This document shows, in pieces, positions 6,424-13,487 of a DNA stretch of 15,979 bases. The stretch spans positions 1 to 15,979 of the forward strand of contig JBBFLY010000067.1 in assembly GCA_037478855.1 (NCBI GenBank), written 5' to 3'. Numbering within the stretch: the stretch's first letter is position 1; each line of letters starts with the position of its first letter. The notes under the pieces are model-generated. The model was given only the letters and a program-made list of their open reading frames with translations. It did no database searches and was not told where the DNA came from. The DNA comes from Rhabdothermincola sp037478855 (GTDB lineage Bacteria; Actinomycetota; Acidimicrobiia; Acidimicrobiales; Acidimicrobilacustridaceae). The position numbers and the translations under genes are program-made.

Positions 6424-7044
6424 TCAGCGGGCGGCAAGCGTTCGCAGGCTGCAGGTGCACAGCTCGACGAACGTCGTGATCACCTCGTCGCGGGGGAGCC
6501 CCCGGTCGAGCCAAGCCGTGATCAGCCCAAGGGTTCCGGTGAGGAAGACGCTCGAGGCGACCAGCGCGGTCGACGTGGGGACGCCGAACTCCCGGTGGAT
6601 GAGCTCCGCGAAGTAGTCCTCGACGAACCGGTTCCGCTCCCGGCGGCGTCGCTCGAAGGTGCCCCCACCCAATCGGGCCTGCATGAGAATGCTCAGCACG
6701 TTGCCGCGCTCCGTCACGGTGTCCAGGTACGTCTCGAGCATCGCCCGGATGCGGTCCTCGAACGACGACAGCCCCGAGGTCCGCTCGGCGATGAGCCGGT
6801 CGTAGCGGGCGATCTCCCGTTGGAAGAGGGCGGCGAGCAGGTCGTCGCGGTTGGTGAAGTAGCGGTAGCCCAGCGCCTTGCTGACCCCTGCCTCCGCGGC
6901 CAACCCCTCCATCGTCAGGGCTTCGACGCCGTGCTCGACGACGATGCGGGCCGCGGTGTCGAGGAACAGCTCGCGTCGCGCGTCGCGGCTCATGCGCGTC
7001 CGCCGGACCGCCGCCGGGACCCCTTCCCTCACGCGGCGGACCAT
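6424..7044 (-). CDS. TetR/AcrR-family transcriptional regulator
   Basis: A 206-residue regulator. After a basic N-terminus, residues 23-70 form the TetR DNA-binding domain: LFLDTAARIVVEHGVEALT, then MEGLAAEAGVSKALGYRYF (helix-turn-helix about 43-62) and TNRDDLLAALF. The remaining part is helical with LGLITAWLDRGLPRDEV and ELCTC, fitting a ligand-binding and dimerisation domain. The first ATG is at 7044; an internal ATG at 6993 (MSRDARREL) would give a more usual TetR length of 189 residues and cannot be ruled out. The gene is divergent from the crotonase gene. The 119-nt region between them holds two inverted repeats, so it probably represses itself and the crotonase gene, with an acyl-CoA or related compound as plausible inducer (inference). 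The end of this gene is duplicated at 5054-5135. Confidence 0.93.
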   Translation of the reverse strand: MVRRVREGVPAAVRRTRMSRDARRELFLDTAARIVVEHGVEALTMEGLAAEAGVSKALGYRYFTNRDDLLAALFQREIARYDRLIAERTSGLSSFEDRIRAMLETYLDTVTERGNVLSILMQARLGGGTFERRRRERNRFVEDYFAELIHREFGVPTSTALVASSVFLTGTLGLITAWLDRGLPRDEVITTFVELCTCSLRTLAAR

Positions 7045-7057
7045 AGCCCACGGCTCC

Positions 7058-7079
7058 GACCGCTCCGCTCCGATCGGTC
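7058..7079. promoter_or_regulatory. Inverted repeat near the TetR start
   Basis: GACCG (7058-7062) and CGGTC (7075-7079) are inverted 5-bp arms over a 12-bp centre, 14 bp upstream of the TetR start codon. The length suits a TetR-type operator, but arms this short are common in GC-rich DNA. Confidence 0.2.
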
Positions 7080-7080
7080 C

Positions 7081-7106
7081 GTCAAGCAGGGTCCGGCCCC
7101 TTTGAC
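7081..7106. promoter_or_regulatory. Candidate TetR operator in the divergent TetR/crotonase intergenic region
   Basis: GTCAA-gc-AGGG (7081-7091) pairs with CCCTTTGAC (7098-7106): nine paired positions with a 2-nt bulge around a 6-nt centre. The right arm overlaps TTGACT (7102-7107), a plausible -35 hexamer for the crotonase gene, so binding there could block transcription. No good -10 hexamer sits 17 nt further on. Confidence 0.35.
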
Positions 7107-7163
7107 TGCCCTGGTCGGCCCGGGATGGGCCAGCGCGTCTGGCCGGGCGCGAGACTTCCCGGC

Positions 7164-7964
7164 ATGTCCCTCGTGCTCGTCGATGTCCCCCGCCCCCACG
7201 TGGGGCTCATCACGCTCAACAAGCCGGAGCGGCTCAATTCGATGTCGTTCGGACTGGTCGAGGCACTCTACGGGGCGATCGAGGAGGTGGCCGCAGACAA
7301 CGACATCTGGGTGGTGGTGCTGACCGGAGCGGGACGGGGCTTCTGCTCCGGTCTCGATCTGCACGACCGGGGCGTGCCTCCGAACATCGAGGGTCTCGGG
7401 TTCTCCCGTCTGGCGATGAGGTCGATGTCGTACATGGGTGGGGTCGTACCGGCCATGCGCGCGATGCCTCAGCCGATCATCGCGGCGATCAACGGTCCTG
7501 CCATCGGAGGGGGTATGTGCCTGGCGTTGGGGGCCGACATCCGGTACGCCGCCGAGTCCGCCACGTTCGCCAACGCGGGGATCACCAATGGGCTCACGGG
7601 TAGCGAGCTCGGCATCACCTACCTCCTGCCCCGTGCGGTGGGATCGTCGAACGCCGCGGAGATCCTGCTGACGGGGAGGCGCTTCGATGCCCACCACGCT
7701 CTGCAGATCGGACTGGTCTCGCGGGTGCTACCCGACGACGAGCTGCTCGACTACGCCCTCGACACCGCGGCGCACATCTGTGAGCTGTCGACCTTCGGCG
7801 TGCAGATGACCAAGCAGTGCATCTGGTCGAACCTCGAGATCGGCAGCCTGCAGGCCGCGATCGACTTCGAGAACCGCAACCAGCTGCTCGCCGGATACAC
7901 CGGCAACCTCGACGAGGCGATCGCCGCCTGGCGGGAGAAGCGCAAGCCCGTCTTCGAAGAGTGA
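7164..7964 (+). CDS. Enoyl-CoA hydratase/isomerase (crotonase) family protein
   Basis: A 266-residue, full-length crotonase. Visible are LNKPERLNSM (18-27), the first oxyanion-hole block CSGLDL (61-66), the second block NGPAIGGGMCLALGADIR (110-127), NGLTGSELGITYLLPRAVG (142-160) and LTGRRFDAHHALQIGLVSRV. The fold binds acyl-CoA and stabilises an enolate. By eye the two catalytic glutamates of classical hydratases fall on Cys119 and Gly139, so simple 2-enoyl-CoA hydration is doubtful. Glu148 (GSELG) lies near the acid used by some crotonase isomerases. The reaction may be isomerisation, hydrolysis or another enolate chemistry. The ATG at 7164 is preferred over the in-frame ATG at 7125, because residues between them are not family-like and homology starts directly with LVLVDVPRPHVGLITLN. 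It is divergent from TetR and probably controlled by it. Confidence 0.92.
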   Translation: MSLVLVDVPRPHVGLITLNKPERLNSMSFGLVEALYGAIEEVAADNDIWVVVLTGAGRGFCSGLDLHDRGVPPNIEGLGFSRLAMRSMSYMGGVVPAMRAMPQPIIAAINGPAIGGGMCLALGADIRYAAESATFANAGITNGLTGSELGITYLLPRAVGSSNAAEILLTGRRFDAHHALQIGLVSRVLPDDELLDYALDTAAHICELSTFGVQMTKQCIWSNLEIGSLQAAIDFENRNQLLAGYTGNLDEAIAAWREKRKPVFEE

Positions 7965-8062
7965 CCCGGCAGTGCTCCGGTCGTCCAGCGGCGCGCGTGC
8001 GGCGCGGGCATCCTGTCGGAGTCCCGTCTGGTGGCCGTTGGGTGGAGGATGCCCGATGGCGC

Positions 8063-8081
8063 TAATCTGACGGGTCGTCAG
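8063..8081 (+). promoter_or_regulatory. -10 hexamer overlapped by a perfect palindromic operator candidate
   Basis: TAATCT (8063-8068) fits a -10 element. Its last two bases begin the perfect palindrome CTGACG-GGT-CGTCAG (8067-8081), which would cover the transcription start near 8075. A regulator bound here would block the amidohydrolase gene. TTGGGT (8038-8043) could be a weak -35 at 19-nt spacing. The operator differs from the repeats by the TetR gene, so another regulator is likely. Confidence 0.5.
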
Positions 8082-8108
8082 GTCATTGCCGGCTCCTGGA
8101 GGCCCCTC

Positions 8109-9827
8109 ATGCTCGACTACCTCATCAAGGGCGGCACCGTGGTCGACGGCACGGGCTCACCTGGCCGGGTCGTCGACGTCGGCATCCGCGATGGTCGCAT
8201 CGTCGCCATCGGCGAGATCGACGAGCCCGCGGCCACCACCCTCGATGCCACTGGCCTGGTCGTCTGCCCCGGCTTCATCGATCCTCACACGCACTACGAC
8301 GCACAGCTGCTGTGGGATCCGACCGCCTCGCCCTCGAACATCCACGGAGTCACCACGATCATCGCCGGCAACTGCGGCTTCACCCTGGCTCCGCTGCGGG
8401 CGCGCGACGCCGACTACCTGCGTCGGATGATGGCGAAGGTCGAGGGCATGCCACTCGCCGCTCTGGAGAACGGAGTCGACTGGAAGTGGGAGACCTTTGC
8501 CGACTACCTGGGTCGGCTCGAGGGCAACCTCGGGGTGAACGCCGGCTTCCTCGTGGGGCACTGCGCCCTCCGCCGGTACGTCATGGGTGAGTCCTCCGTA
8601 GGTTCCGAAGCCACGCCCGAGCAGATCGACGCGATGGTCCAGCTCCTGCACGAGTCCCTCAAAGCCGGCGGTCTCGGGTTCTCGACCACCCTGTCGAAGA
8701 CCCACTCCGATGGTGACGGTCAGCCCGTCCCCTCGCGTTGGTCGAGTCGCGAGGAGCTGCTCGCGCTGTGTGCGGCGACGGGTGAGCACGAGGGCACGAC
8801 GCTGGAGGGCATCGTGGACGGCTGCCTCGACCGGTTCACCGATGACGAGATCGAGCTGCTCATCGAGATGTCGCTCGCCGCCAACCGAGTGATCAACTGG
8901 AACGTGCTCACGGTGGACTCACACGAGCCTGACCGGGTGCCTCGTCAGCTCAGTGCATCTTCCCGGGCGCGCGAGCGCGGGGCGCGCATCGTGGCGCTGA
9001 CCATGCCGGTTCAGGTACCGATGAACATGAGCTTCCTGAACTACTGCGCGCTCAACATGCTGCCCGACTGGGGTCCGATCCTGTCGTTGCCCGTACCGGA
9101 GCGGATCGAGAAGCTCCGCGATCCCGCCACGAGACGCTTCATGCGGGAACGGGCGGCCAGCGACGAGGCGGGCGTCTTCCGCCGGCTCGCCGACTTCGCC
9201 AACTACGTCATCGGCGACACCTACTCCGCGGCCAACGAGGGGTTGAAGGGGCGTGTCGTGGCGGACATCGCCAGGGAGCGGGGGCAGGAGCCCTTCGACA
9301 CCCTGCTCGACATCGTGATCAGCGACGACCTGCGGACCATCCTCTGGCCGATCCCACCGGACGGTGATGACGCCTCCTGGGCGCTGCGCAAGCAGGTGTG
9401 GGACGACGGGCGTGCGATGCTCGGCGGCTCCGATGCGGGCGCCCACCTCGACCGCATGTGCGGCGCGCCCTACACCACCCGCTTCCTCGGTGACTGCCTC
9501 CGTGGTCGCAAGCTCGAACCTCTCGAGCGAGCGGTGCAGATGCTCACCGACGAGCCGGCCCGCCTGTTCGGCCTGCGCGGCCGTGGGCGGATCGCCGAGG
9601 GCTACCACGCGGACGTGGTGGTGTTCGATCCCGAGACGATCGGTGCGGAGCACGCGACCCTCGTCAACGACCTCCCCGGCGGCACGGCACGGCTCACCGC
9701 CGCGGCAAGAGGTGTGGTCCGGGTGCTGGTGAACGGCGTGGAGACGGTGGTCGACAACGAGGCTGTCGGGGCGCTCCCGGGGACCGTGCTGCGCTCCGGT
9801 CGCGACACCGAGACGGTGCTGCCCTGA
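8109..9827 (+). CDS. N-acyl-D-amino-acid deacylase-type amidohydrolase
   Basis: A 572-residue metal-dependent amidohydrolase of the D-aminoacylase group. It starts with the small beta-sandwich strand LIKGGTVVDGTG, then PGFIDPHTHYDAQ with metal ligands His60 and His62, and GNCGFTLAP with Cys89, which in D-aminoacylases helps hold the zinc. GSDAGAHLDRM follows with the conserved Asp442. The C-terminus returns to the sandwich (GRIAEGYHADVVVFDP). Family members hydrolyse N-acyl-D-amino acids or related cyclic amides in the cytosol; many environmental homologues have unknown substrates. The ATG at 8109 has GGAGG (8098-8102) 6 nt upstream; the in-frame start at 8031 would lie upstream of the probable promoter. 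Its stop is 4 bp from the stop of the convergent sulfatase gene. Regulation is likely through the palindrome at 8067-8081. Confidence 0.9.
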   Translation: MLDYLIKGGTVVDGTGSPGRVVDVGIRDGRIVAIGEIDEPAATTLDATGLVVCPGFIDPHTHYDAQLLWDPTASPSNIHGVTTIIAGNCGFTLAPLRARDADYLRRMMAKVEGMPLAALENGVDWKWETFADYLGRLEGNLGVNAGFLVGHCALRRYVMGESSVGSEATPEQIDAMVQLLHESLKAGGLGFSTTLSKTHSDGDGQPVPSRWSSREELLALCAATGEHEGTTLEGIVDGCLDRFTDDEIELLIEMSLAANRVINWNVLTVDSHEPDRVPRQLSASSRARERGARIVALTMPVQVPMNMSFLNYCALNMLPDWGPILSLPVPERIEKLRDPATRRFMRERAASDEAGVFRRLADFANYVIGDTYSAANEGLKGRVVADIARERGQEPFDTLLDIVISDDLRTILWPIPPDGDDASWALRKQVWDDGRAMLGGSDAGAHLDRMCGAPYTTRFLGDCLRGRKLEPLERAVQMLTDEPARLFGLRGRGRIAEGYHADVVVFDPETIGAEHATLVNDLPGGTARLTAAARGVVRVLVNGVETVVDNEAVGALPGTVLRSGRDTETVLP

Positions 9828-9831
9828 CCAC

Positions 9832-12150
9832 CTACTCGAACCGTGCCCCCATCTCGCGGAGCACGTCGAGCATCCGTTGCGGGGAGTCGGGCGCCGGCTC
9901 GCCGGGCTCGTATCGGACAGCCTCGAGCGACCCGGTGAAGGGGAACGGGCCGAAGCGCTCGTAGAGCTCCCACGACACCGGGGATCGCCGATCGATGCCG
10001 ACGTCGATGCCCTCGAACGGGGCCATGCCAAACAGCATCGGCACACCCTCCAGGGTTGAGACCGCCTCACCGTCGACCGAGAGGGTGACGTCCCAGGTCA
10101 TCCGGCCCGGCGCGTGCAGGTCCAGCGTGACCTCCCGTGCCCCTGGAGCCAGCTGGCCCCCTGAGAGTCGGCGGAGGTGTCCGCGCCCGTCGTTGTGCAC
10201 GAAGACCAGCTCGTCGTCGAGGACGTACAGACCGTAGCCCGATCCCTGGTCGCCGTGAGCGAGCAGGTAACCGTGATCACCAGGTCGGAAGCCACCCAGA
10301 CGTGCCGTGATGCGGCAGGAGCGGAACCAGATGAGCTGCACGGATCGCCAACGCTCCAGTGTCGGCGTCCCCGGGCGGATGGTGACCGGCTCGGCGAACA
10401 CCTCGACCCAGGGTGGGCGTACGAGGTACTTGATGCTCGATCCCTCGTCGAGCGGATACACCTGGAACTGCCACGCGGCCTGGTCGAACGCTTCGGCGAG
10501 CTCGCGTACCCGATCCGGCTGCTGTGCAGCCAGGTTCTCGAGCTCGGTCGGGTCGGAGGCGAGGTGATACAGCTCCCATTCGCGGTCGTCGAAAGGGGTG
10601 AGCGGGCGGTGCAGGGTCACCACCTCCCAGCCGTCACGGTAGAAGCCCCGGTGACCGAAGGTCTCGTAGTGCTGTTCGAGATGGCGGCTCGGTGCGTGCG
10701 GGTCGCCGAGCGTCGGCGTGAAGCTGACGCCCGCGAGTGGCTTGAGGCGCTTGCCGTTGCGCTCGGTGGGGCGTTCGATGCCGATGAGCTCGAGCAGGGT
10801 CGGGAGCACGTCGGTGACGTGGGTGTACTGCCGGCGCAGCTCTCCCGCCTGGGCGCTGAGCTCCCGGGGCCAGGAGATGATGAACGGCACCGAGTGGCCC
10901 CCAGCGTGGGTGTTGAGCTTGTAGAGCCGGAACGGCGTGTTGCCCACCATGGCCCAGCCGCGGGGGTAGTGGGGGGTGGTCTGGGGACCGCCGATGAGGT
11001 CGAAGCGCGCGAGATCAGCCTCGATGTCGTCACCCTGGAGGAGGTGGACGTAGTACGCGGTGGTGCCGACCGCCTCGCCCTCGCGTGAGGCGCCGTTATC
11101 GGAGGTGAAGATGAAGATGGTGTTGTCGAGCTCACCCATGGCCTCGAGCTCGTCGAGCAGCCGCCCGAGGTTCTGGTCGATGTTGTCGACCGCTGCGGCG
11201 TACACCTCCATGTAGCGGGCGAACAGGCGCTGCTCATCCGCCGAGAGCTCGTCCCACGGTCGCACGTCGTTGTCCGGCTCGCTGTTGCGCGGCGCGAGGC
11301 GCGTGGTCGGCTCGACGATCCCAAGCTCCTGCTGTCGCCGGAAGCGCTGCTCCCGCACCACATCCCAGCCGGCGTCGTAGCGACCCCGGTACTTCGCGAC
11401 GTCGGCGGGCTTGGCGTGCAGCGGGGCGTGAACCGCCGCGTGGGCGAAGTAGCAGAAGAACGGCTTGCACGGGTTTGCCGTCTTGACCTCACGGATCATC
11501 GAGATCGCACGGTCGGTGAGGTCGTCGGTGAAGAAGTAACCGTCGGGATAGCGGTCAACCTCGACCTGGTGGTTGTCCTCCACGATGCGGTGCGGGTGGT
11601 GCAGGTTGGTGAAGGCGTCGAGCACGCCGTAGTAGCGGTCGAAGCCTCGTTGGCAGGGCCACGAGCGCTTGTCGCCCGCCGCGTTCTGGAGGGCGTCCAG
11701 GGTCAGATGCCACTTGCCGAGGGCCATGGTGGCGTAACCGTTGTCCCGGAGGATCTCTGCCAGCGTCGCGGCGTGCTCCGTGAGCTCCATGGCATAGCCG
11801 GGAAAGCCCGGATCGGCGTGCGGGACCGTGCCCACACCGGCGTCGTGGGGATTCAGGCCGGTGAGCAGAGCCGCCCGCGTCGGTGAGCACATGGGCGCGG
11901 AGTGGAAGTTCGTGTACCGCAGGCCACGCGCCGCGAGCGCGTCCAGGTTCGGGGTGTCGATCTCCGAGCCGTAGGGACCGATGTCGCTGTAGCCGAGGTC
12001 GTCGACCAGCATCACGATGATGTTCGGGGCGCCCTCCGGTGGCGAGGGGCGCGCTGGCCACCAGGGCTCCGAGCCGGCGAAGGTGCGCCCGACCCTCCCC
12101 TGATGGCCGGCGTAGGGCTCGAGGTCGTCGTCGTTGCGCTGGTCGCTCAT
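9832..12150 (-). CDS. Type I (formylglycine) sulfatase, arylsulfatase-like
   Basis: A 772-residue alkaline-phosphatase-fold sulfatase. Metal-binding Asp50-Asp51 (VDDLGYSD) precede the signature Cys88 in MCSPTRAALLTG, the C-x-P-x-R site where Cys is converted to formylglycine. Further blocks are ALGKWHL, FFCYFAHAAVHAPLHA and FTSDNGAS, ending the active site with THAGGHSVPFIISWP. About 200 C-terminal residues form a beta-rich domain (GYGLYVLDDELVFVHN, then DVTLSVDGEAV), as in large AtsA-like arylsulfatases. It would release sulfate from organic sulfate esters, for scavenging or catabolism. No signal peptide is seen, so it is probably cytosolic. The ATG at 12150 is preferred over the ATG at 12198. 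It needs a formylglycine-generating enzyme, not seen in this window. It is divergent from the cyclase gene; the 95-nt gap includes TAGGCA on the minus strand 8 nt before the start, a weak leaderless -10 candidate. Confidence 0.94.
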   Translation of the reverse strand: MSDQRNDDDLEPYAGHQGRVGRTFAGSEPWWPARPSPPEGAPNIIVMLVDDLGYSDIGPYGSEIDTPNLDALAARGLRYTNFHSAPMCSPTRAALLTGLNPHDAGVGTVPHADPGFPGYAMELTEHAATLAEILRDNGYATMALGKWHLTLDALQNAAGDKRSWPCQRGFDRYYGVLDAFTNLHHPHRIVEDNHQVEVDRYPDGYFFTDDLTDRAISMIREVKTANPCKPFFCYFAHAAVHAPLHAKPADVAKYRGRYDAGWDVVREQRFRRQQELGIVEPTTRLAPRNSEPDNDVRPWDELSADEQRLFARYMEVYAAAVDNIDQNLGRLLDELEAMGELDNTIFIFTSDNGASREGEAVGTTAYYVHLLQGDDIEADLARFDLIGGPQTTPHYPRGWAMVGNTPFRLYKLNTHAGGHSVPFIISWPRELSAQAGELRRQYTHVTDVLPTLLELIGIERPTERNGKRLKPLAGVSFTPTLGDPHAPSRHLEQHYETFGHRGFYRDGWEVVTLHRPLTPFDDREWELYHLASDPTELENLAAQQPDRVRELAEAFDQAAWQFQVYPLDEGSSIKYLVRPPWVEVFAEPVTIRPGTPTLERWRSVQLIWFRSCRITARLGGFRPGDHGYLLAHGDQGSGYGLYVLDDELVFVHNDGRGHLRRLSGGQLAPGAREVTLDLHAPGRMTWDVTLSVDGEAVSTLEGVPMLFGMAPFEGIDVGIDRRSPVSWELYERFGPFPFTGSLEAVRYEPGEPAPDSPQRMLDVLREMGARFE

Positions 12151-12245
12151 CACGGCATTGCCTAGCACGGGGCGGATGCCGCTTCGTGACGGAAGCAACG
12201 CACCTGGGGAGATCGCTTCTCGCTAGCGTGAGGCGGGAGGTGCGT

Positions 12246-12884
12246 ATGAGGGAGCAGGCGACTGCCGGTCTGTGCCCGCCGAGACCGGGGCTTGACGCTG
12301 AGGGGGATGGGCTCACGGGTCTCGAGCCCCCATTGCCTGACGACCGGGCCGGTGAGCCGATCGCGGTGCACCGGTGCTTCGCCTTCGTCGACATCACCGG
12401 TTTCACGTCGTTCTGCGACCGCTACGGCGACCATGAGGCCATCGCGCTGCTGACGCGCTTCCGCTCCCACGTGCGCGACATCGCGGCGCGACGGGGCGTG
12501 CGGGTCGCGAAGTGGCTGGGTGACGGCGTGATGCTCGTCTCGGTGAACGAGGGACCGACGGTCGCCGCAGTGGCGGAGCTCGTGGTGCGCTGCGCAGCGC
12601 TGGGCATCGACACGCATGCCGGCATCTGTGCGGGTACCGCGCTGCTCTTCGAGGGCGACGACTACGTCGGTCGGCCCGCGAACATCGCCGCCCGGCTCTG
12701 CGACGTCGCGCTTCCCGGGCAGGTGCTCGCGAGCCAGCTCGATGGTCCGCTGCCCAGCTGGGTCGAGGATCGTGGCCCGTTCTCGGTCTGGGCGAGGGGT
12801 GTCGGAGAGCTCGACAACGTGCACGACCTGCGGGTCGTACCGGCGATCGCGAAGCAGCTGCGGGGCGACGCGCACAGCGCTTGA
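12246..12884 (+). CDS. Soluble class III adenylate/guanylate cyclase
   Basis: A 212-residue protein made almost only of a class III cyclase catalytic domain (about 43-190). The full catalytic set can be seen: metal Asp49 (FVDITGFT) and Asp93 (WLGDGVM), substrate-selecting Lys89 and an Asp at 138/139 (GDDYVG) that favour ATP, and the transition-state pair Asn146 and Arg150 (NIAARL). It should therefore make cAMP. There is no membrane segment or recognisable sensor domain; the first 40 residues are Pro/Gly-rich and variable. GGGAGG (12235-12240) lies 5 nt before the ATG at 12246, which decides the start. It is divergent from the sulfatase gene and followed by a hairpin, so probably single-gene. 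Active homodimers would be expected; the input signal is not evident. Confidence 0.92.
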   Translation: MREQATAGLCPPRPGLDAEGDGLTGLEPPLPDDRAGEPIAVHRCFAFVDITGFTSFCDRYGDHEAIALLTRFRSHVRDIAARRGVRVAKWLGDGVMLVSVNEGPTVAAVAELVVRCAALGIDTHAGICAGTALLFEGDDYVGRPANIAARLCDVALPGQVLASQLDGPLPSWVEDRGPFSVWARGVGELDNVHDLRVVPAIAKQLRGDAHSA

Positions 12885-12899
12885 GCGTTCTGCTGAGCT

Positions 12900-12913
12900 G
12901 GCGGGTGCCCGCC
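12900..12913 (+). terminator. Candidate terminator hairpin after the cyclase gene
   Basis: GGCGGG-TG-CCCGCC is a perfect 6-bp GC arm pair beginning 16 nt after the cyclase stop. The loop would open to 4 nt. There is no T tract, as is common for actinobacterial hairpins, so this is only a candidate. Confidence 0.35.
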
Positions 12914-12980
12914 CCCCGTCGAGGGCGGCAGTCACTCGCGTGCGCTGGTGATGGAGGTGACGGAAGATGGGCGGTGCTCG

Positions 12981-13487
12981 ATGCGGCGCGCTTTGCTGAT
13001 CTGCCTGATCGTGCTGTCGGTCGTCGGCGGTTGCGCCGCCGACGACGGTGCCGGCGATCGATCCATCCCGGTCCCGATCGGTGAAGCGGTGGAGATCGGC
13101 GGCGTGTCTGTACAGGTCGAGCGCACCGAGGTCGCCGACAGCGTGAACTACGGCTTGCGTCGGGGGCGGTTCCTGGTGGTGATCGTCACCCTGCGATCCG
13201 AGCGGGAGGCCCCTCTCGAGTACGGCCCCCTCGACTGGCGGGTGTACACGGAGGACGGCGCGACCGTCGAGCCGATCGTTGTCGGCGAGGACGACCGCCT
13301 GGGGTTCGGCACCCTCAAGCGGGGCGACACCGCAACGGGCCGTCTCGCTTTCGAGCTCGGCGGGTACGCGCCTCGTGGCATCCTCGAGTTCCGCTCGGTC
13401 GACGGGGCCGTGGAGGTCGCCTGGCAGCTCAGCGACCCCGAGATGGTCCCGAGCACGGAAGCGCCGCCCGTATCATCGGGACCATGA
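12981..13487 (+). CDS. DUF4352-like lipoprotein
   Basis: A 168-residue predicted lipoprotein. The N-terminus MRRALLICLIVLSVVGGC has two Arg, a hydrophobic core and the lipobox VGGC, giving lipidated Cys18 and attachment to the outer face of the membrane. The mature part contains VEIGGVSVQVERTEVADS, then RFLVVIVTLRSEREAPLEY, DWRVYTEDGATVEP and FGTLKRGDTATGRLAFELG, the immunoglobulin-like beta pattern of DUF4352/telomeric-repeat-like lipoproteins. Their role is generally unknown. The ATG at 12981 is chosen because it puts the signal peptide at the very start; in-frame starts at 12948 and 12951 would add a non-signal extension. Its TGA overlaps the ATG of the LCP gene by 4 bp, suggesting coupled translation and possibly a joint cell-envelope role. 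Confidence 0.8.
   Translation: MRRALLICLIVLSVVGGCAADDGAGDRSIPVPIGEAVEIGGVSVQVERTEVADSVNYGLRRGRFLVVIVTLRSEREAPLEYGPLDWRVYTEDGATVEPIVVGEDDRLGFGTLKRGDTATGRLAFELGGYAPRGILEFRSVDGAVEVAWQLSDPEMVPSTEAPPVSSGP
13471..13476 (+). promoter_or_regulatory. Candidate internal leaderless promoter for the LCP gene
   Basis: TATCAT lies inside the end of the lipoprotein gene, 7 nt before the A of the LCP ATG at 13484, exactly where a leaderless start would place its -10 element. It would let the LCP gene be expressed alone in addition to read-through from the lipoprotein gene. Confidence 0.4.

Noticed and set aside
8919..10070. Minus-strand frame of 383 codons over the amidohydrolase end
   Set aside because: Antisense to the Asp442-containing part of the amidohydrolase and out of frame with the sulfatase; no domain features.
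10177..11088. Plus-strand frame of 303 codons opposite the sulfatase
   Set aside because: Antisense shadow; the sulfatase reading on the minus strand is complete and motif-rich.
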